Assembly: GCA_024220505.1 (NCBI GenBank)
Contig: JAKZZE010000037.1
Coordinates: 62,001-126,000 of the forward strand
From: Rhizopus arrhizus
Taxonomy: Eukaryota; Mucoromycota; Mucoromycetes; Mucorales; Rhizopodaceae
Direction: 5' to 3'
Length of the DNA: 64,000 nt
In this document: piece by piece, positions 9,522 through 21,414 of the stretch
Layout of the letters: each line of letters opens with the position of its first letter
Position numbering within the stretch: the stretch's first letter is position 1
The notes under the pieces: model-generated
The model's database searches: none
What the model saw: only the letters and a program-made list of their open reading frames with translations
What the model was told of the DNA's origin: nothing
Translations under genes and position numbers: made by a program

Positions 9522-12500
9522 GTGAGGTCCAACACCTTTCTATAAGCCTTTGGAACGCGAATGGTCTTCGGACCACGACCGTTCATGAGGTCTTGTCTCA
9601 TTGTCTCTCCTCTACTCTCCTTTTTATTACCGAGACTTGGCTTCTTTCCCCTTCTCTTCTTCCCACTGACTGGATGCAGTATCATGTGTATGGTGTTCCT
9701 GTACCTTCGGCCAACCGTGGTTCGATGGGTGTTACTGCCCTGGTCTCTCCTTCTTGTCCCTTTCCTGTCTCTCAACTTCCTTCAGCGAATCGGTATACCC
9801 TTTCGTTGAAGGTCGGACCGTTTCGCATTCATTGTTTGTATGTTCCTCCTCCTCTTTCCAACTCTGATTTCATTAATGTACTTTCCTCCATTTCTTCTCT
9901 TCCCAATTCTTTTATCTGTGGCGACTTTAATGCTCGTCTTGGTGACCTCACTGGTGATGCATTGGTCTCTCCTCGTGGTGCTGCTATGGCTCGCTGGCTT
10001 GCTGATCGTTCCTTGACCGTTCTGAACGGCCCACTGGCTCATGGTATTCCTACCTGGGTCGGGTTTCGTGATGATCGAGAGATGAGTAGCATCATTGACA
10101 TGTTTTTAACAAACGCGTCATTGATGTCTCCTCGCCTTGACATCGCGTCTGACTTGTCTCTTGGTTCTGATCATCGTCTCCTTACGCTGTCATTCTCATT
10201 TGCTCAGTCAAGTGCCTCTGAGTCTTCATCTGAAACATCTGATGCTACTATTCATCCTCGTCGATTATGGAACTTGTCTCGCCTTGGTGAACCTGATCCA
10301 TGTCAATTCTATCAAGATACCTTTTGTACGTCCTCTGCTCCATTGCTTTCTCAACTGAAGAGGTTGGTTCAACACCCTCCTTCTTCACGTCCGCCAATTG
10401 ACGACCTCAACGCGTCGCTCAACAACATCATCTACAGCTCTCTTGACTCTTCTGTCGGTGACCGACCTCCACGTCCATCGCATTGGAAAAAGTACTGGAC
10501 GCAACAACTTCAAGATACTGCTGATTTCCGCAACAGATGTTACCGTAGATGGCGTCGTGCCTTTGGTATTGACAAAGTCTACTGGTGGCATCAACATCAA
10601 CAAGCCAACGTCTCCTTTCGTCAAGCTGTGGCCAATGCCAAACGTCTCTCTTGGCAAGCATTCTGTAAGTCTTTAGAAACTGACTTTACCAAAGCGATAT
10701 CAAAAGTCAAGCAACTCAAACGACGACATCAGTCATCATCGTCATTTTCTCATCCTGATGGTCCATCTAAGGCAGTGGAGGTAATGGCTAGTCACTTGGC
10801 TTCGGTCTTTGATGGCAGTCTTCTACCTTCCACTCGTCCACCTTCTCCTCCATCTTCATCCTCTCTTGGTTTGCCTCTTGGTCTACATGGTTCGTCTCCT
10901 TCTGGTACGTCTCCCTCTGGTTCCTCTGGTTCCTCTGGTCCTCCTGGTTCAAGTCACTCATTATTCGCTCCTTTAACAATCCATATGTATATCGGTCAGC
11001 TCCCTACTCGTAAAGCTCCTGGTGCTGATCACATCAAGGCCGAGATGCTCAAGCCGATCAGTACTGACCTCTCCCACTTGCTGTCTTGGTTCTTTTCCTT
11101 GTGCTGTCAATGGTCTTACGTTCCTTCTCTCTGGCGGCATGCTCAAGTCTATCCGATCTTCAAGAAAGGTGATCCTTCGCTGCCGTCCAACTATCGACCT
11201 ATCTCACTGACCTCGGTGTTTAGAAAGCTCCTTGAGCTTAGTCTTGCTCCATGGCTCGCCTCGGTGTCGGCTCGACTTGATCTGGCTCAAGGTGGCTTTC
11301 GTCCTCGTCGCTCAGCTCTTGACCAAGCCCTATGTCTTCATGAGCTGATGCAGTCCTATTATCGTCGTTCACATCGTTTTCCTGTGGTTGCATTCCTGGA
11401 TATCAAGTCGGCCTACGATACCGTCGACCGGCGTGTTATCTGGGATGCTCTCTCTCGTTCTGGTGCTGGTTCGTCTCCTTGTCTGCCTCTCTTGGTCCAT
11501 CTCTTTGATGATGTCTCGGTGTCTGTCCTGGTGTCAAACCATTCTTCTGCTGCTTTCTCTCCTGTCACCGGTGTCTTGCAAGGTTCTGTTCTCAGTCCTC
11601 ACTTGTACTCGGTGTACATCAATACTCTTCCTGCTTTACTTCGTCAAGTCGCTGCTCCTGCCACCCATTTGGTTCCCTCCTCTGGTCGCTCCGATGCTGG
11701 TATGGTCCCAGTCAACTCTCTCCTCTTTGCTGACGATGTCGCAGTCATTGGCTCGGCAAAGTCAGTCAAAGAGATGCTCAAGCTCTGTGAGGATCACTCG
11801 TTGTCTCTTGGATATCGCTGGAATCCTCTGAAGTGTGCGGTGCTCAACCACCCCACTTCCTCTTCATCGTCATCTGGTTCAACCCAACTTACACTCTATG
11901 GTACTTCTCTGCCTTTGGTCGAAAAGTTTGTATACCTTGGTATGCCTTTCGTCAAGACTGGTCTCTCTGCTGCTTCGGTGCTTCCTCTTCGTTCTCCTGG
12001 TGTTCTAAAGCTCATGTCGATCCTCAATTTTATAGGTGTCAATCGTCAAGGCTTTTCTCTTCTGTTGTGTGCTCGCATTTATGCTACTTTTGTCCGTCCC
12101 AAGTTCGAATATGGTCTCGCTATCTCAAAGTTTACTGCAATTCAAGCCAAAGAAATAGAACGTCTTCAAGATCGCTGCCTTCGTATGATGGTAGGTGGTC
12201 ATGCCACCTCCTCTACATTGGTCATCAAGCATATGACAACCTTGCCGTCTATGCACCACCGCATAGATGTACTTACAACTCGTTTCTGCCTTCGTGCCCG
12301 TTCTCTCCCTGGCTCTTGTCTGCTGTCTCTTCTATCGTCGACATTGCCAGTGTCTCGAGTCAAGATTCATCTTGAAAAGAATCCGCTCTTCTTGGCTTTG
12401 CCTTCTCCTCTTCCGTCCTCCGATGCTCGGCTCAAGACCTTCTTTCGCCAGTATCGTGAGCGTCAAGTCATCACTCTCGTCACCTCCACTACCCAGGTTC

Positions 12501-12910
12501 TCTTACGCGCATGTCGCCCTGCTCTGGTGGTTGATCCCATCTTATACGTTCCTGCAACCCGTGCAGAACGCTCTCTCTTGGTTCGTTGGCGTCTTGGTTG
12601 GTTACCAGGTAAGCCTGAAGACTGTCCTTGTGGACGTGATCGTCGTTCCCGTCGCCACTTTCTTGAGTGCGATTTGATACCGTCTTTCCTCTGGTCTGAT
12701 CTGCCTCGCTGTCCTCCTGGGTCTTATCCCATTGACTTTGCTCTTTCCTCGTTGCCTCTTGGCCGTTCAGCTAGCTGTCCTCCTTGGTGGTCTTCCCTGC
12801 TTCTTATGCTTTGGCATATACAACGTCTCTGCCGTCCTGATAGCTTCTATGCTATTGACTCTTCCCCTGGTGCCTTATGGTATTCTAGCTCTTCTCGTAG
12901 CCCTGACTGA
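9518..12910 (+). CDS. LINE ORF2: APE endonuclease-reverse transcriptase, copy D
   Basis: 1130 residues with all motifs seen in copy C: endonuclease WNANGL, GDFNARLGD and GSDHRL; reverse transcriptase FLDIKSAYDTV and FADD; C-terminal CPCGRDRRSRRHFLEC. The Ser/Gly/Pro linker between endonuclease and reverse transcriptase is 3 residues longer than in C. There are no stops or frameshifts, so this copy could supply activity in trans to the SINEs and truncated copies. Confidence 0.93.
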   Translation: MSEVQHLSISLWNANGLRTTTVHEVLSHCLSSTLLFITETWLLSPSLLPTDWMQYHVYGVPVPSANRGSMGVTALVSPSCPFPVSQLPSANRYTLSLKVGPFRIHCLYVPPPLSNSDFINVLSSISSLPNSFICGDFNARLGDLTGDALVSPRGAAMARWLADRSLTVLNGPLAHGIPTWVGFRDDREMSSIIDMFLTNASLMSPRLDIASDLSLGSDHRLLTLSFSFAQSSASESSSETSDATIHPRRLWNLSRLGEPDPCQFYQDTFCTSSAPLLSQLKRLVQHPPSSRPPIDDLNASLNNIIYSSLDSSVGDRPPRPSHWKKYWTQQLQDTADFRNRCYRRWRRAFGIDKVYWWHQHQQANVSFRQAVANAKRLSWQAFCKSLETDFTKAISKVKQLKRRHQSSSSFSHPDGPSKAVEVMASHLASVFDGSLLPSTRPPSPPSSSSLGLPLGLHGSSPSGTSPSGSSGSSGPPGSSHSLFAPLTIHMYIGQLPTRKAPGADHIKAEMLKPISTDLSHLLSWFFSLCCQWSYVPSLWRHAQVYPIFKKGDPSLPSNYRPISLTSVFRKLLELSLAPWLASVSARLDLAQGGFRPRRSALDQALCLHELMQSYYRRSHRFPVVAFLDIKSAYDTVDRRVIWDALSRSGAGSSPCLPLLVHLFDDVSVSVLVSNHSSAAFSPVTGVLQGSVLSPHLYSVYINTLPALLRQVAAPATHLVPSSGRSDAGMVPVNSLLFADDVAVIGSAKSVKEMLKLCEDHSLSLGYRWNPLKCAVLNHPTSSSSSSGSTQLTLYGTSLPLVEKFVYLGMPFVKTGLSAASVLPLRSPGVLKLMSILNFIGVNRQGFSLLLCARIYATFVRPKFEYGLAISKFTAIQAKEIERLQDRCLRMMVGGHATSSTLVIKHMTTLPSMHHRIDVLTTRFCLRARSLPGSCLLSLLSSTLPVSRVKIHLEKNPLFLALPSPLPSSDARLKTFFRQYRERQVITLVTSTTQVLLRACRPALVVDPILYVPATRAERSLLVRWRLGWLPGKPEDCPCGRDRRSRRHFLECDLIPSFLWSDLPRCPPGSYPIDFALSSLPLGRSASCPPWWSSLLLMLWHIQRLCRPDSFYAIDSSPGALWYSSSSRSPD

Positions 12911-13193
12911 AACCCTTCTTTGTCTGTCTCCTGCTGATCCCCCACGGAAGTAAAGCCATCAAAGTTCCTTACCGTTGGGTTGTGACAGTAGGTCAGCTAA
13001 GTTGTGGAAGTAGGCAGTCAATCTGATCTTTTGCTTTGTCTTTTTTTTGGAGTTTTTCTGTTTCTCAGGCTCCTTTTTTTGTACCTTATTCTTTTTTCTT
13101 TGTACTTGAAGATGCAACAATGACTTTTTAGTCGCCTGCAATATATCTTCGTTATTTAATAAAAACAAAATCTTTAACCTGAGCTAAGCGACC

Positions 13194-14206
13194 CCTTCGT
13201 ATGATGGTTGGTGGTCATGCCACCTCCTCTACGTTGGTTATCAAACATATGACAACCTTGCCGTCTATGCACCACCGCATAGATGTGCTTACCACTCGTT
13301 TCTGCCTTCGTGCTCGCTCTCTACCTGGTTCTTGCCTGCTGTCTCTCCTGTCGTCAACGCTGCCTGTCTCTCGAATCAAGATCCATCTTGACAAGAATCC
13401 GCTCTTCTTGGCTTTGCCTTCTCCTCCTCCGTCCTCCGATGCTCGGCTCAAGACCTTCTTTCGCCAGTATCGTGAGCGTCAAGTCATCACTCTCGTCACC
13501 TCCACTACCCAGGTTCTCTTACGCGCATGTCGCCCTGCTCTGGTGGTTGATCCAGTCCTATACGTTCCTGCAACCCGTGCAGAACGCTCTCTCTTGGTTC
13601 GTTGGCGTCTTGGCTGGCTGCCAGGTAAGCCTGAAGACTGTCCTTGTGGCCGTGATCGTCGCTCTCGCCGTCACTTTCTCGAGTGTGATTTGATCCCGTC
13701 CTTCCTTTGGTCTGACCTTCCTCGCTGTCCTCCTGGGTCTTATCCCATTGACTTTGCTCTTTCCTCGTTGCCTCTTGGTCGCTCAGCTCGCTGTCCTCCT
13801 TGGTGGTCATCTCTCTTGTTGATGCTCTGGCATATACAACGTCTGTGCCGTCCTGATAGCTTCTATGCTATTGACTCTTCTCCTGGTGCCTCTTGGTATT
13901 CTAGCTCTTCTCGTAACTCTGACTGAAACCCTTCTTTGTCTGTCTCCTGCTGATCCCCCACGGAAGTAAAGCCATCAAAGTTCCTTGCCGTTGGGTTGTG
14001 ACAGTAGGTCAGCTAAGTTGTGGAAGTAGGCAGTCAATCTCATCTTTTTTCTGTATCTTTTTTTTGGAGTTTTTCTGTTTCTCAGGCTCCTTTTTTTGTA
14101 CTTATTCTTTTATCATTGTACTTGAAGATGCAACAATGACTTTTTAGTCGCCTTCAAATATCTTCCTATTAAATAAAACAAAATCTTTAACCTGAGCTAA
14201 GCGACC
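13194..14206 (+). mobile_element. LINE copy E, 5'-truncated
   Basis: About 1 kb 3' fragment starting at CCTTCGTATGATGG inside ORF2 and carrying the full tail to 14206. It abuts the 5' end of full-length copy F. Confidence 0.9.
13195..13926 (+). pseudogene. LINE ORF2 fragment, copy E
   Basis: Open frame equal to roughly the last 243 residues of ORF2, including the Cys/His knuckle. Catalytic domains are absent because of the 5' truncation. Confidence 0.85.
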
Positions 14207-14955
14207 ATCTTTCTTTCGCTCTTCCGACCGTTACACAAGGTAGACGACGCGTAATCAACTTTGAACTCGATTATCTCACCCAATACTATACATCCATCAA
14301 CCGTTTTAACATCAAAAAATTCGCTAATTTTTTCTCTACAAACTATATTTTTTTCCAGCTAAAAACTTTACTTTTGAACATTTTCGACATTCACCATGTC
14401 TCAACAATCTGGCACTCCCATTTCGCTCATCTCGCAAGATGGAGTTGCAAATGTCAACATTACAAACCCTTCTGACATGCAACAAGCTTTGCAATATTTA
14501 TTGCACAACTTCCAAACCCTCCAGCAACGTGTTTCAACCCACGATGACTTGTTTGCTGAACTGACTGCTTTACGCAGTGAAAATGCTACTTTGAAGGCGA
14601 AAATCGCCTCACTCGAATCTCAACTCTCCGCTGGCGCTGACGTCAGCAGTTCTTCCGCTTTCTCTTCTTTGACTTCCGACCCGGCATCCATACGTGCGCC
14701 CCAAAATGCACCTCAAAAGAACAATGCAACCTACAGTGCTATCGCTGCCAAGGCTGCTGCTACTACTACTACTACTACCACCTCACGCCGCCCACCTAGC
14801 AAGAAGCGTAAGCTTGCTGCTAGTCGTACGTTTATGCCAGTTGACCCTTCTGTTCCTCGTGGATTCGAGTACTTGTACTTGAATCGCAACCGCAAGCTGT
14901 CCCGTTCTGAAGTTCGCAGAAACCTCCGTTTGCTTGGCCTCGACCTCTCCCGCAT

Positions 14956-15296
14956 TGTCATGTTTTGACATGTCAATAAGATACAGTCTTATCATTCTGG
15001 ACTAAATCTTTACAAATGAGTTTGAATAAGAATAGAACCTGATAATTATCACTGCCCTAAACAGCCAAGTTTCACTTTCATCTCAACAGTTGATTATTAA
15101 CATCAGTCTATAAAATTTTTCTTATACATGTCAAATCATATCGGTCGTAACTATTTTTGTCATCTAATCTCAGGTCTTGCTCAACTAATATAAATAGCCT
15201 TGAAATCTTTCTTTAATAAAATGATTCGACTTTAGAACTATTGTTCGGTCTCGTTAATTCTTCTTTATCTTATTTTTGAATACTTAAAACACTTCA
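14956..15296 (+). repeat. 5' LTR of Gypsy-1
   Basis: 341 bp starting TGTCATGTTTTGACATG (itself a short palindrome) and ending ACTTCA. Contains AATAAA near the 3' end. Confidence 0.93.
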
Positions 15297-15339
15297 TTTT
15301 TTTTAACGAATTCTGAACTCTTGTTTAAAATTGCAAAAT

Positions 15340-18300
15340 ATGACTGACAACAATCAATCCACTCAAGTTTCTTCCCTTAATGAAAAAGGTAACATTGATA
15401 AACAAGAAGAGACGTCAAGAGTCAGCGAAGACATAGAAATGGCTATTGTTGAAGAAGCTGCTTTTACTACTTCAAATCATTTTGAAATAAAAGAAGATTC
15501 CCCTACTGATGCTGTTATGGGTCTAAGAGTTACATTGACAGACCTTAGACAACAGATCGCTCGTGCTGTGGTGACTGGAGCTCCTCAAGAAGAGCTAACC
15601 AAGCTACAAGAGCAAGCAGTGAATATAAAGAACTGCATCCAGTTTTTAGATGATGCTCAAGCTTTCTGTGTTACTCCCCCCACACCGGCAAGTAATGCTG
15701 CTTTCAGTTCTGGCCTCTCAAATACTGCTTTTAACCCTCGATCGGCTCACATTATCCCACCCGATCTTCCTGTCTGGCAATGGAGTGGTAATATCTGGAG
15801 AAAAGATGCCGATGTACACGACTCTGTAGAAGACTTACTTGACACCTTCTCTTTAATCATTGAATCAAATGGTCTGTCTGTTGATTCTAGATGGTCTCGC
15901 CTGGTCCCAATCAAGATGAACCGAGATCAACGGTCATGGTTTAACGAGGTTCTAAAAGGGCGTAATTTGACTTGGTCTGAAGTGAGAAAAATCATTGTCA
16001 AGACCTATGCCGCTCAAGACGTAGCTCAAGAATTAGAGTACATGGACCAGCTCTTATCACTGAAAATGCTTTCAACCGAGTCGATTGAAGCCTTTACTGA
16101 TCGATTTCAACGTATTCGAAGGGCTGCTAAATGGGATGATGACATCAGGACTGCTTCCATTTATAAACGTGCTTTACCAGGCTTTTTACGTCAGGAGGTC
16201 TCTCGTTCCTTGTTAAACCTTGGTCGAGATCAACAAGACTCTGTGGCAAAAGTTGCTGCCAAAGCACGAATGGTTCTGTCATCAAACCTTTGTTCAGAAA
16301 GCGGCTCATCTAATCGTCAAGATTCTGGATTAAAAACTTCATCCTCGCCTCTCCTTTCAAAAGGAACAGAAGCATCGAAGTACAATCCAAACAACTTGGA
16401 AACATCAAATAACCAACTTGCAAATGTTAAAAGAGTCTCTATGGGTAGTATGAAGAACAAGTTCCGCTGTGCCATCCATGGTATTGCCAATCATCCCACT
16501 GAAAGGTGCAATAAATACAAGGACTTGCTGAAGCAAAACTCTTCCTCGGTTACCTCTCTTCCTGCTACATCTAATCGACCTTTCTCATTTGTCTCTGCTG
16601 CCAAAAACTGTTATCGTTGCTCTGGTAATGTACCATGGTCGAGGGAACATGCTGCTCACTGTCCTCGGGACAAGCCCTACCAAGGTCCAACTAAGGCCAT
16701 CCGTTCTGTTCGCTTGGATACCTCAAGATCCAATGGTAGCAAGCCTAACCTCACCATCACTCCTCAAGCTAGACCACAACAGGCATCTTCCAAGGTGTCT
16801 AGTGGTGATAGCAACTTGATGGACGTAGATGACGATGGTTATCCAGTGAACTATGATTGTAAGAAATTAACAAAACAGAATGAAGTATTTAAAAGTACTA
16901 ACCATTCTTTAATTGTACCTATCACTATAGAAAATGTGAACACTATGGCCCTAGTTGATAGTGGTTCGTCTTTTAGCTCGATAGACACAAAATTTGTTAA
17001 TAAATATAATATTGCAGTTGATAGAAATGTATCTGGTTCCGTTATACTTGCTACAAGTGATAATGTTAGTAAACGTTTCGGTACAACCAAATTTCCATTA
17101 AGTGTTATTTACGGTGATAATGATAAAAATCTTATTCATACATCCCATTCTTTTGAAGTCCTTCCTCTTTCCTTGGATACTGAAGTTGTAATAGGATTAG
17201 ATCTGATGCACAAGTTAAACATTCTTGTTACCAACTTAGCTATCAGACATCCTAATCTTGCACCAGTTATTGACAAAGGGATTACGGATGATACACCTGA
17301 ACCTAACAAAGCTCCTTTCGGTACACCTGAGCAACAAGCTCATTTCCATAATGCTGTTAAACCATTTGTTGATCAAAATGCCTTAATACCAAAGAATTCA
17401 TTCTGTACTGTACCAGAGTCAGTTATACGTTTAGAAACTGTTAAAGGAAAAACTGCTTACCGTGCACCATATCGTACTCCTTTTAAATTACTACCAATCA
17501 TGCGTGAATGTATTGACACTTGGTTAAAGGATGAAGTTATTGAACGTGCATCACCTAATTCAGATTGGAATTCTCCTTTAACATTGGCACCTAAGAAAGA
17601 CTTGCTTGGTAATCTCACAGGACATCGACCCTGTCTTGATCCTCGCTTGCTAAATTCTATTCTTGTGTCAAATGATAGACATCCTATTCCAAAGATTGAA
17701 GAGATTTTCGATCGATTACAAGGATCAACTATTTTTACCACTCTTGATCTTCGACAAGCATTTCATCGATTCCAAATCTATGAGCCTGATCGTATTAAGA
17801 CCACATTCACTTTTGAAGGTCAACAATACCAATTTAGAGGTTGTCCATTTGGTTTGAAACATATTGCTTCCCGTTATCAACGAGTGATTAATATAGTGTT
17901 ACGTGATTTACCTTATGCACAGGCTTTTGTTGATGATATCATCATATTTTCCAAGTCTTATGAGGAACACATCACACATGTGCAAAACATAATTCAGAGA
18001 TTAACTAAAGTGAATTTGATCCTTAACCCAGACAAGTGTCATTTTGCGCAGTCTACTGTTTACTTGCTTGGTTTCTGTGTTGATGCCAAAGGGTCTCGAC
18101 TCGATCCTCGTAAAGTTACAAACGCTTTGACTTGGCCTAGACCTGCATCTGGAAAAGAGATTCAACGCTTTTTAGGACTGGTAAATTATTTTAGAAAATA
18201 CTTGCCAAATATTTCTGAAGTCACTGCACCTTTGGACAAATTACGTTTTGAAGGTAAACTTGATAAACTTTGGACATCTGAACAAGAAAGAGCTTTTGAA

Positions 18301-20170
18301 AAGATCAAGGCATTATTGTCTTCTGCGCCACTTCTTCATCATCCAGATCTAGAACAACCTTTTTATGTTGCTACTGATGCTAGTAACTATTCAATTGGTG
18401 CTGTTCTTTACCAAGTTATCAAAAATGAGACTCGATATATCGGTTTCATGGCACGCTCACTTTCTACATCTGAAAAGAACTATTCTACCACTAAACGTGA
18501 GCTATTAGCAGTGATATTTGCACTAAAGAAGTTTCATCCATTTTTGTGGGGTAATCCATTCACCTTATACACTGATCACAAGGCCTTGACTTATCTCCAC
18601 ACCCAGCCTGTAGCTAATGCTATGATGATCAATTGGCTGGACATTATACTGGATTATAACTTCAAAATCATCCATCGACCTGGTATTCAAAATATTCTAC
18701 CAGATGCTTTGTCGCGTCTTTTCGAACCTGAAAAAACGCTGGAGGGGGATAATAAAACCATCAAAACAATCGTCACTTCCCAAATTATCAATTCTAACGG
18801 ATCAATTCTTACATCCAGAATGATGATGCCTGCTGACTTGATGACCCCAGCACCAGAAGACAGACAAAAGCTACTCATGGATACACATTTAGAGGGACAC
18901 CGTGGAGCTCAAGCAATCGTAACAGCTTTACATAGTGATGGTATTCACTGGACAAAGCTCAAGGAAGATGCACTTGAAATAATACGTAGTTGTCCTGATT
19001 GCCAAAAATTCAATATCGCAAAGCACGGATACAATCCCTTGACCTCAATCTATGCTGATGCACCTTGGGATCACATCTGTATCGACACAGCCGGACCTTT
19101 CCCTACTTCAGTACAAGGTAATCAATACATCCTTCTGGTAGTAGACGTCTTTACACGATATTGTGTACTCAAAGCCTTGCCCGATAAATCTTCTCTCACT
19201 ATTGCACTTGCATTAAGGAGTATCTTATCGCTCTTTGGTCGACCAAAAATTATCCAAAGTGATAATGGTACTGAGTATGTCAATGAACTCGTCAGACTGT
19301 ATGTTGAATCATCCGGTATTGATCATCGTCTCATATCAGCTTATCATCCCCGAGCTAACGGTATAGTTGAACGATGGGTTGGCAAAGCAAAAAAATATTT
19401 TGCACAAAAGATTACAAGGCAGAACTGAGGATTGGGACTTGTATGTTGACAGTACCCAAGAAGCCCTCAACAATACGCATACAGCTTTACACGGCACTAG
19501 ACCTTTCTCATTGATGTTTGCAAGACGTCCCAATGAAAACAAGGATTATAATAACGTGCTGGACAAAACTAAATCGCCTGAAACGATGAAACAGTTAGAA
19601 ACTAGAATTAACGAGTTTAATGACACTGTCTTACCTGCTATTCGTGAAAAAATAAAAACTTCACAAGCTGCTTCTCGAGACAAGTTCAACCAAACTCACA
19701 GAATTCTAACCGATATCCCCACTGGTAGTCAAGTCACGCTCAAGAATGTAAACCGTGTTGCAAAAAGTGATCCCCTCTACGTTGGTAATTATACTGTCAA
19801 AAGAAAAACTCAAGGTGGTTCATATGTGTTGGTTGATGCAACTGGAGCACTCTTACCAAGAGATGTACCTCCATCGCAAATAAAGGTTATTTCCCAGGAA
19901 GTATCCTTATCCAATACTGATCAATCTGAATCATACGATGTTGAAGCAGTTCTACACCATAAGGGATCATCGGGTAATTACTTATATAAAGTTCGATGGA
20001 AAGGTTATGGAGAAGAAGATGACACTTGGGAACCGGCTAGTCATTTCCATGATTACAGACCGATCCAAAAATATTGGTCACGTCTAAGTGAACAAGAACC
20101 AGCGCGCGAGGTTCAACTTGTTCCTAAAAAGATACGACCAAGAAAAGAAAAAACGTGCATCGCAGTGTAA
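15340..20170 (+). pseudogene. Gypsy-1 Gag-Pol with C-terminal chromodomain, one frameshift
   Basis: Starts ATG ACT GAC at 15340. Order: Gag (about residues 60-330), Cys/His motifs around 390-460 (CYRCSG...H...C), protease LVDSGSS, reverse transcriptase with TLDLRQAFHRF and FVDD, RNase H with TDAS and YTDHKAL, integrase HHCC (H...H...CPDC) and DDE residues in IDTAGPF, SDNGTEY and NGIVERW. The frame closes at 19428 but continues in the next frame to 20170; removing one A from the A7 run near 19389-19395 restores it. The second part carries a chromodomain (YDVEAVL, YKVRWKGY, DDTWEP), which in chromoviruses directs integration to histone-marked chromatin. One indel disables an otherwise complete polyprotein. 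Confidence 0.9.
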
Positions 20171-20621
20171 CTAACTCTAAAAGAAACAGACGTTAATACA
20201 TTGACCTTCTTCCACCAACTTTCATTAACTATACATATACGTTACCAGCAAATTACGCAATTATAAAATATTTACAAGGATAGTAAAAAAAAATGAATTT
20301 TTTCTCATGCCTTAATATTTTTCAATATGCACATTTGTACGCAGTCACATTTACAGACAAACATCACTTTAGCAATAAATTCCTGTTCAGGGTTTATTAT
20401 CGCCTAAATGCTTTGTTCCATTCTTGAACACTATACTTTATATGTTTATATAAAGAGCCACTATACGTTATATGACTTAACCCTACCAAGCACCTATTTA
20501 TTACAACAAATAGAGCTCATCTTGACATCTCAAACCTCATTTTCGACATTCACCTAAACAAACATATTTTCACTTGCCACATTAATTCCAGAAAAGATAG
20601 TTACAACCTGGAAGGGGGCAA

Positions 20622-20962
20622 TGTCATGTTTTGACATGTCAATAAGATACAGTCTTATCATTCTGGACTAAATCTTTACAAATGAGTTTGAATAAGAATA
20701 GAACCTGATAATTATCACTGCCCTAAACAGCCAAGTTTCACTTTCATCTCAACAGTTGATTATTAACATCAGTCTATAAAATTTTTCTTATACATGTCAA
20801 ATCATATCGGTCGTAACTATTTTTGTCATCTAATCTCAGGTCTTGCTCTACTAATATAAATAGCCTTGAAATCTTTCTTTAATAAAAGGATTCGACTTTA
20901 GAACTATTGTTCGGTCTCGTTAATTGTTCTTTATCTTATTTTTGAATACTTAAAACACTTCA
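20622..20962 (+). repeat. 3' LTR of Gypsy-1
   Basis: 341 bp, about 99% identical to the 5' LTR: three substitutions seen by eye, all in the last 120 bp. Confidence 0.93.
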
Positions 20963-21414
20963 CGCATCCTTGATATCTGCTTCCCTGGACCTAAGGTCAT
21001 TGGTCTCTTGGTTCATGTCCAGTACAAAGAAGAGGTGATCTCTCTTCTATCCACAGCCAAGGTTCCGTTGGTTGACAGTTTTGATCCTCTGGATCCTATC
21101 AACTTGGCGGATCCTGAGCTCCAGCATCTTTCATCGGCTGACAAGGCTAATGAATGTGCTGAGCTCCAGTTCACTCGCTGCTCCCGTGCTCTCTCTCGTC
21201 TTGGTGCCGGCCGTGCTCACCTGGTGGGTCCCATAGGTAAGTACTTTTGTTCTAAGGGTTGGATCGATGAGGACTCTTTGAGTCAGATTCTGTCTTCCCT
21301 TCCCCCTTCCTCTTTTGCTTCTCGTGGTCGTGACCCAGGCGCTGCTTTCCGTGGTGACACGGTCATGTCAGATGCTTTGGTCTCTGATACCGCTAGTGCT
21401 GGATCACACTCATT

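Larger units (their letters stand above)
8322..13193 (+). mobile_element. LINE copy D, full length (4.87 kb), both ORFs intact
   Basis: Same layout as copy C: 5' UTR 8322-8510, ORF1 8511-9521, ORF2 9518-12910, 3' UTR to 13193. It starts directly at the end of SINE 2 and ends directly at truncated copy E. Confidence 0.93.
14956..20962 (+). mobile_element. Gypsy-1: chromodomain Ty3/gypsy LTR retrotransposon
   Basis: 6.0-kb element flanked by a perfect 5-bp duplication CGCAT (14951-14955 and 20963-20967) in ORF1 of LINE F. LTRs are 341 bp and differ at three visible positions. A purine tract (GGAAGGGGGCAA) precedes the 3' LTR. The sequence after the 5' LTR is T-rich and lacks the usual TGG of a tRNA primer site. 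Confidence 0.93.
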
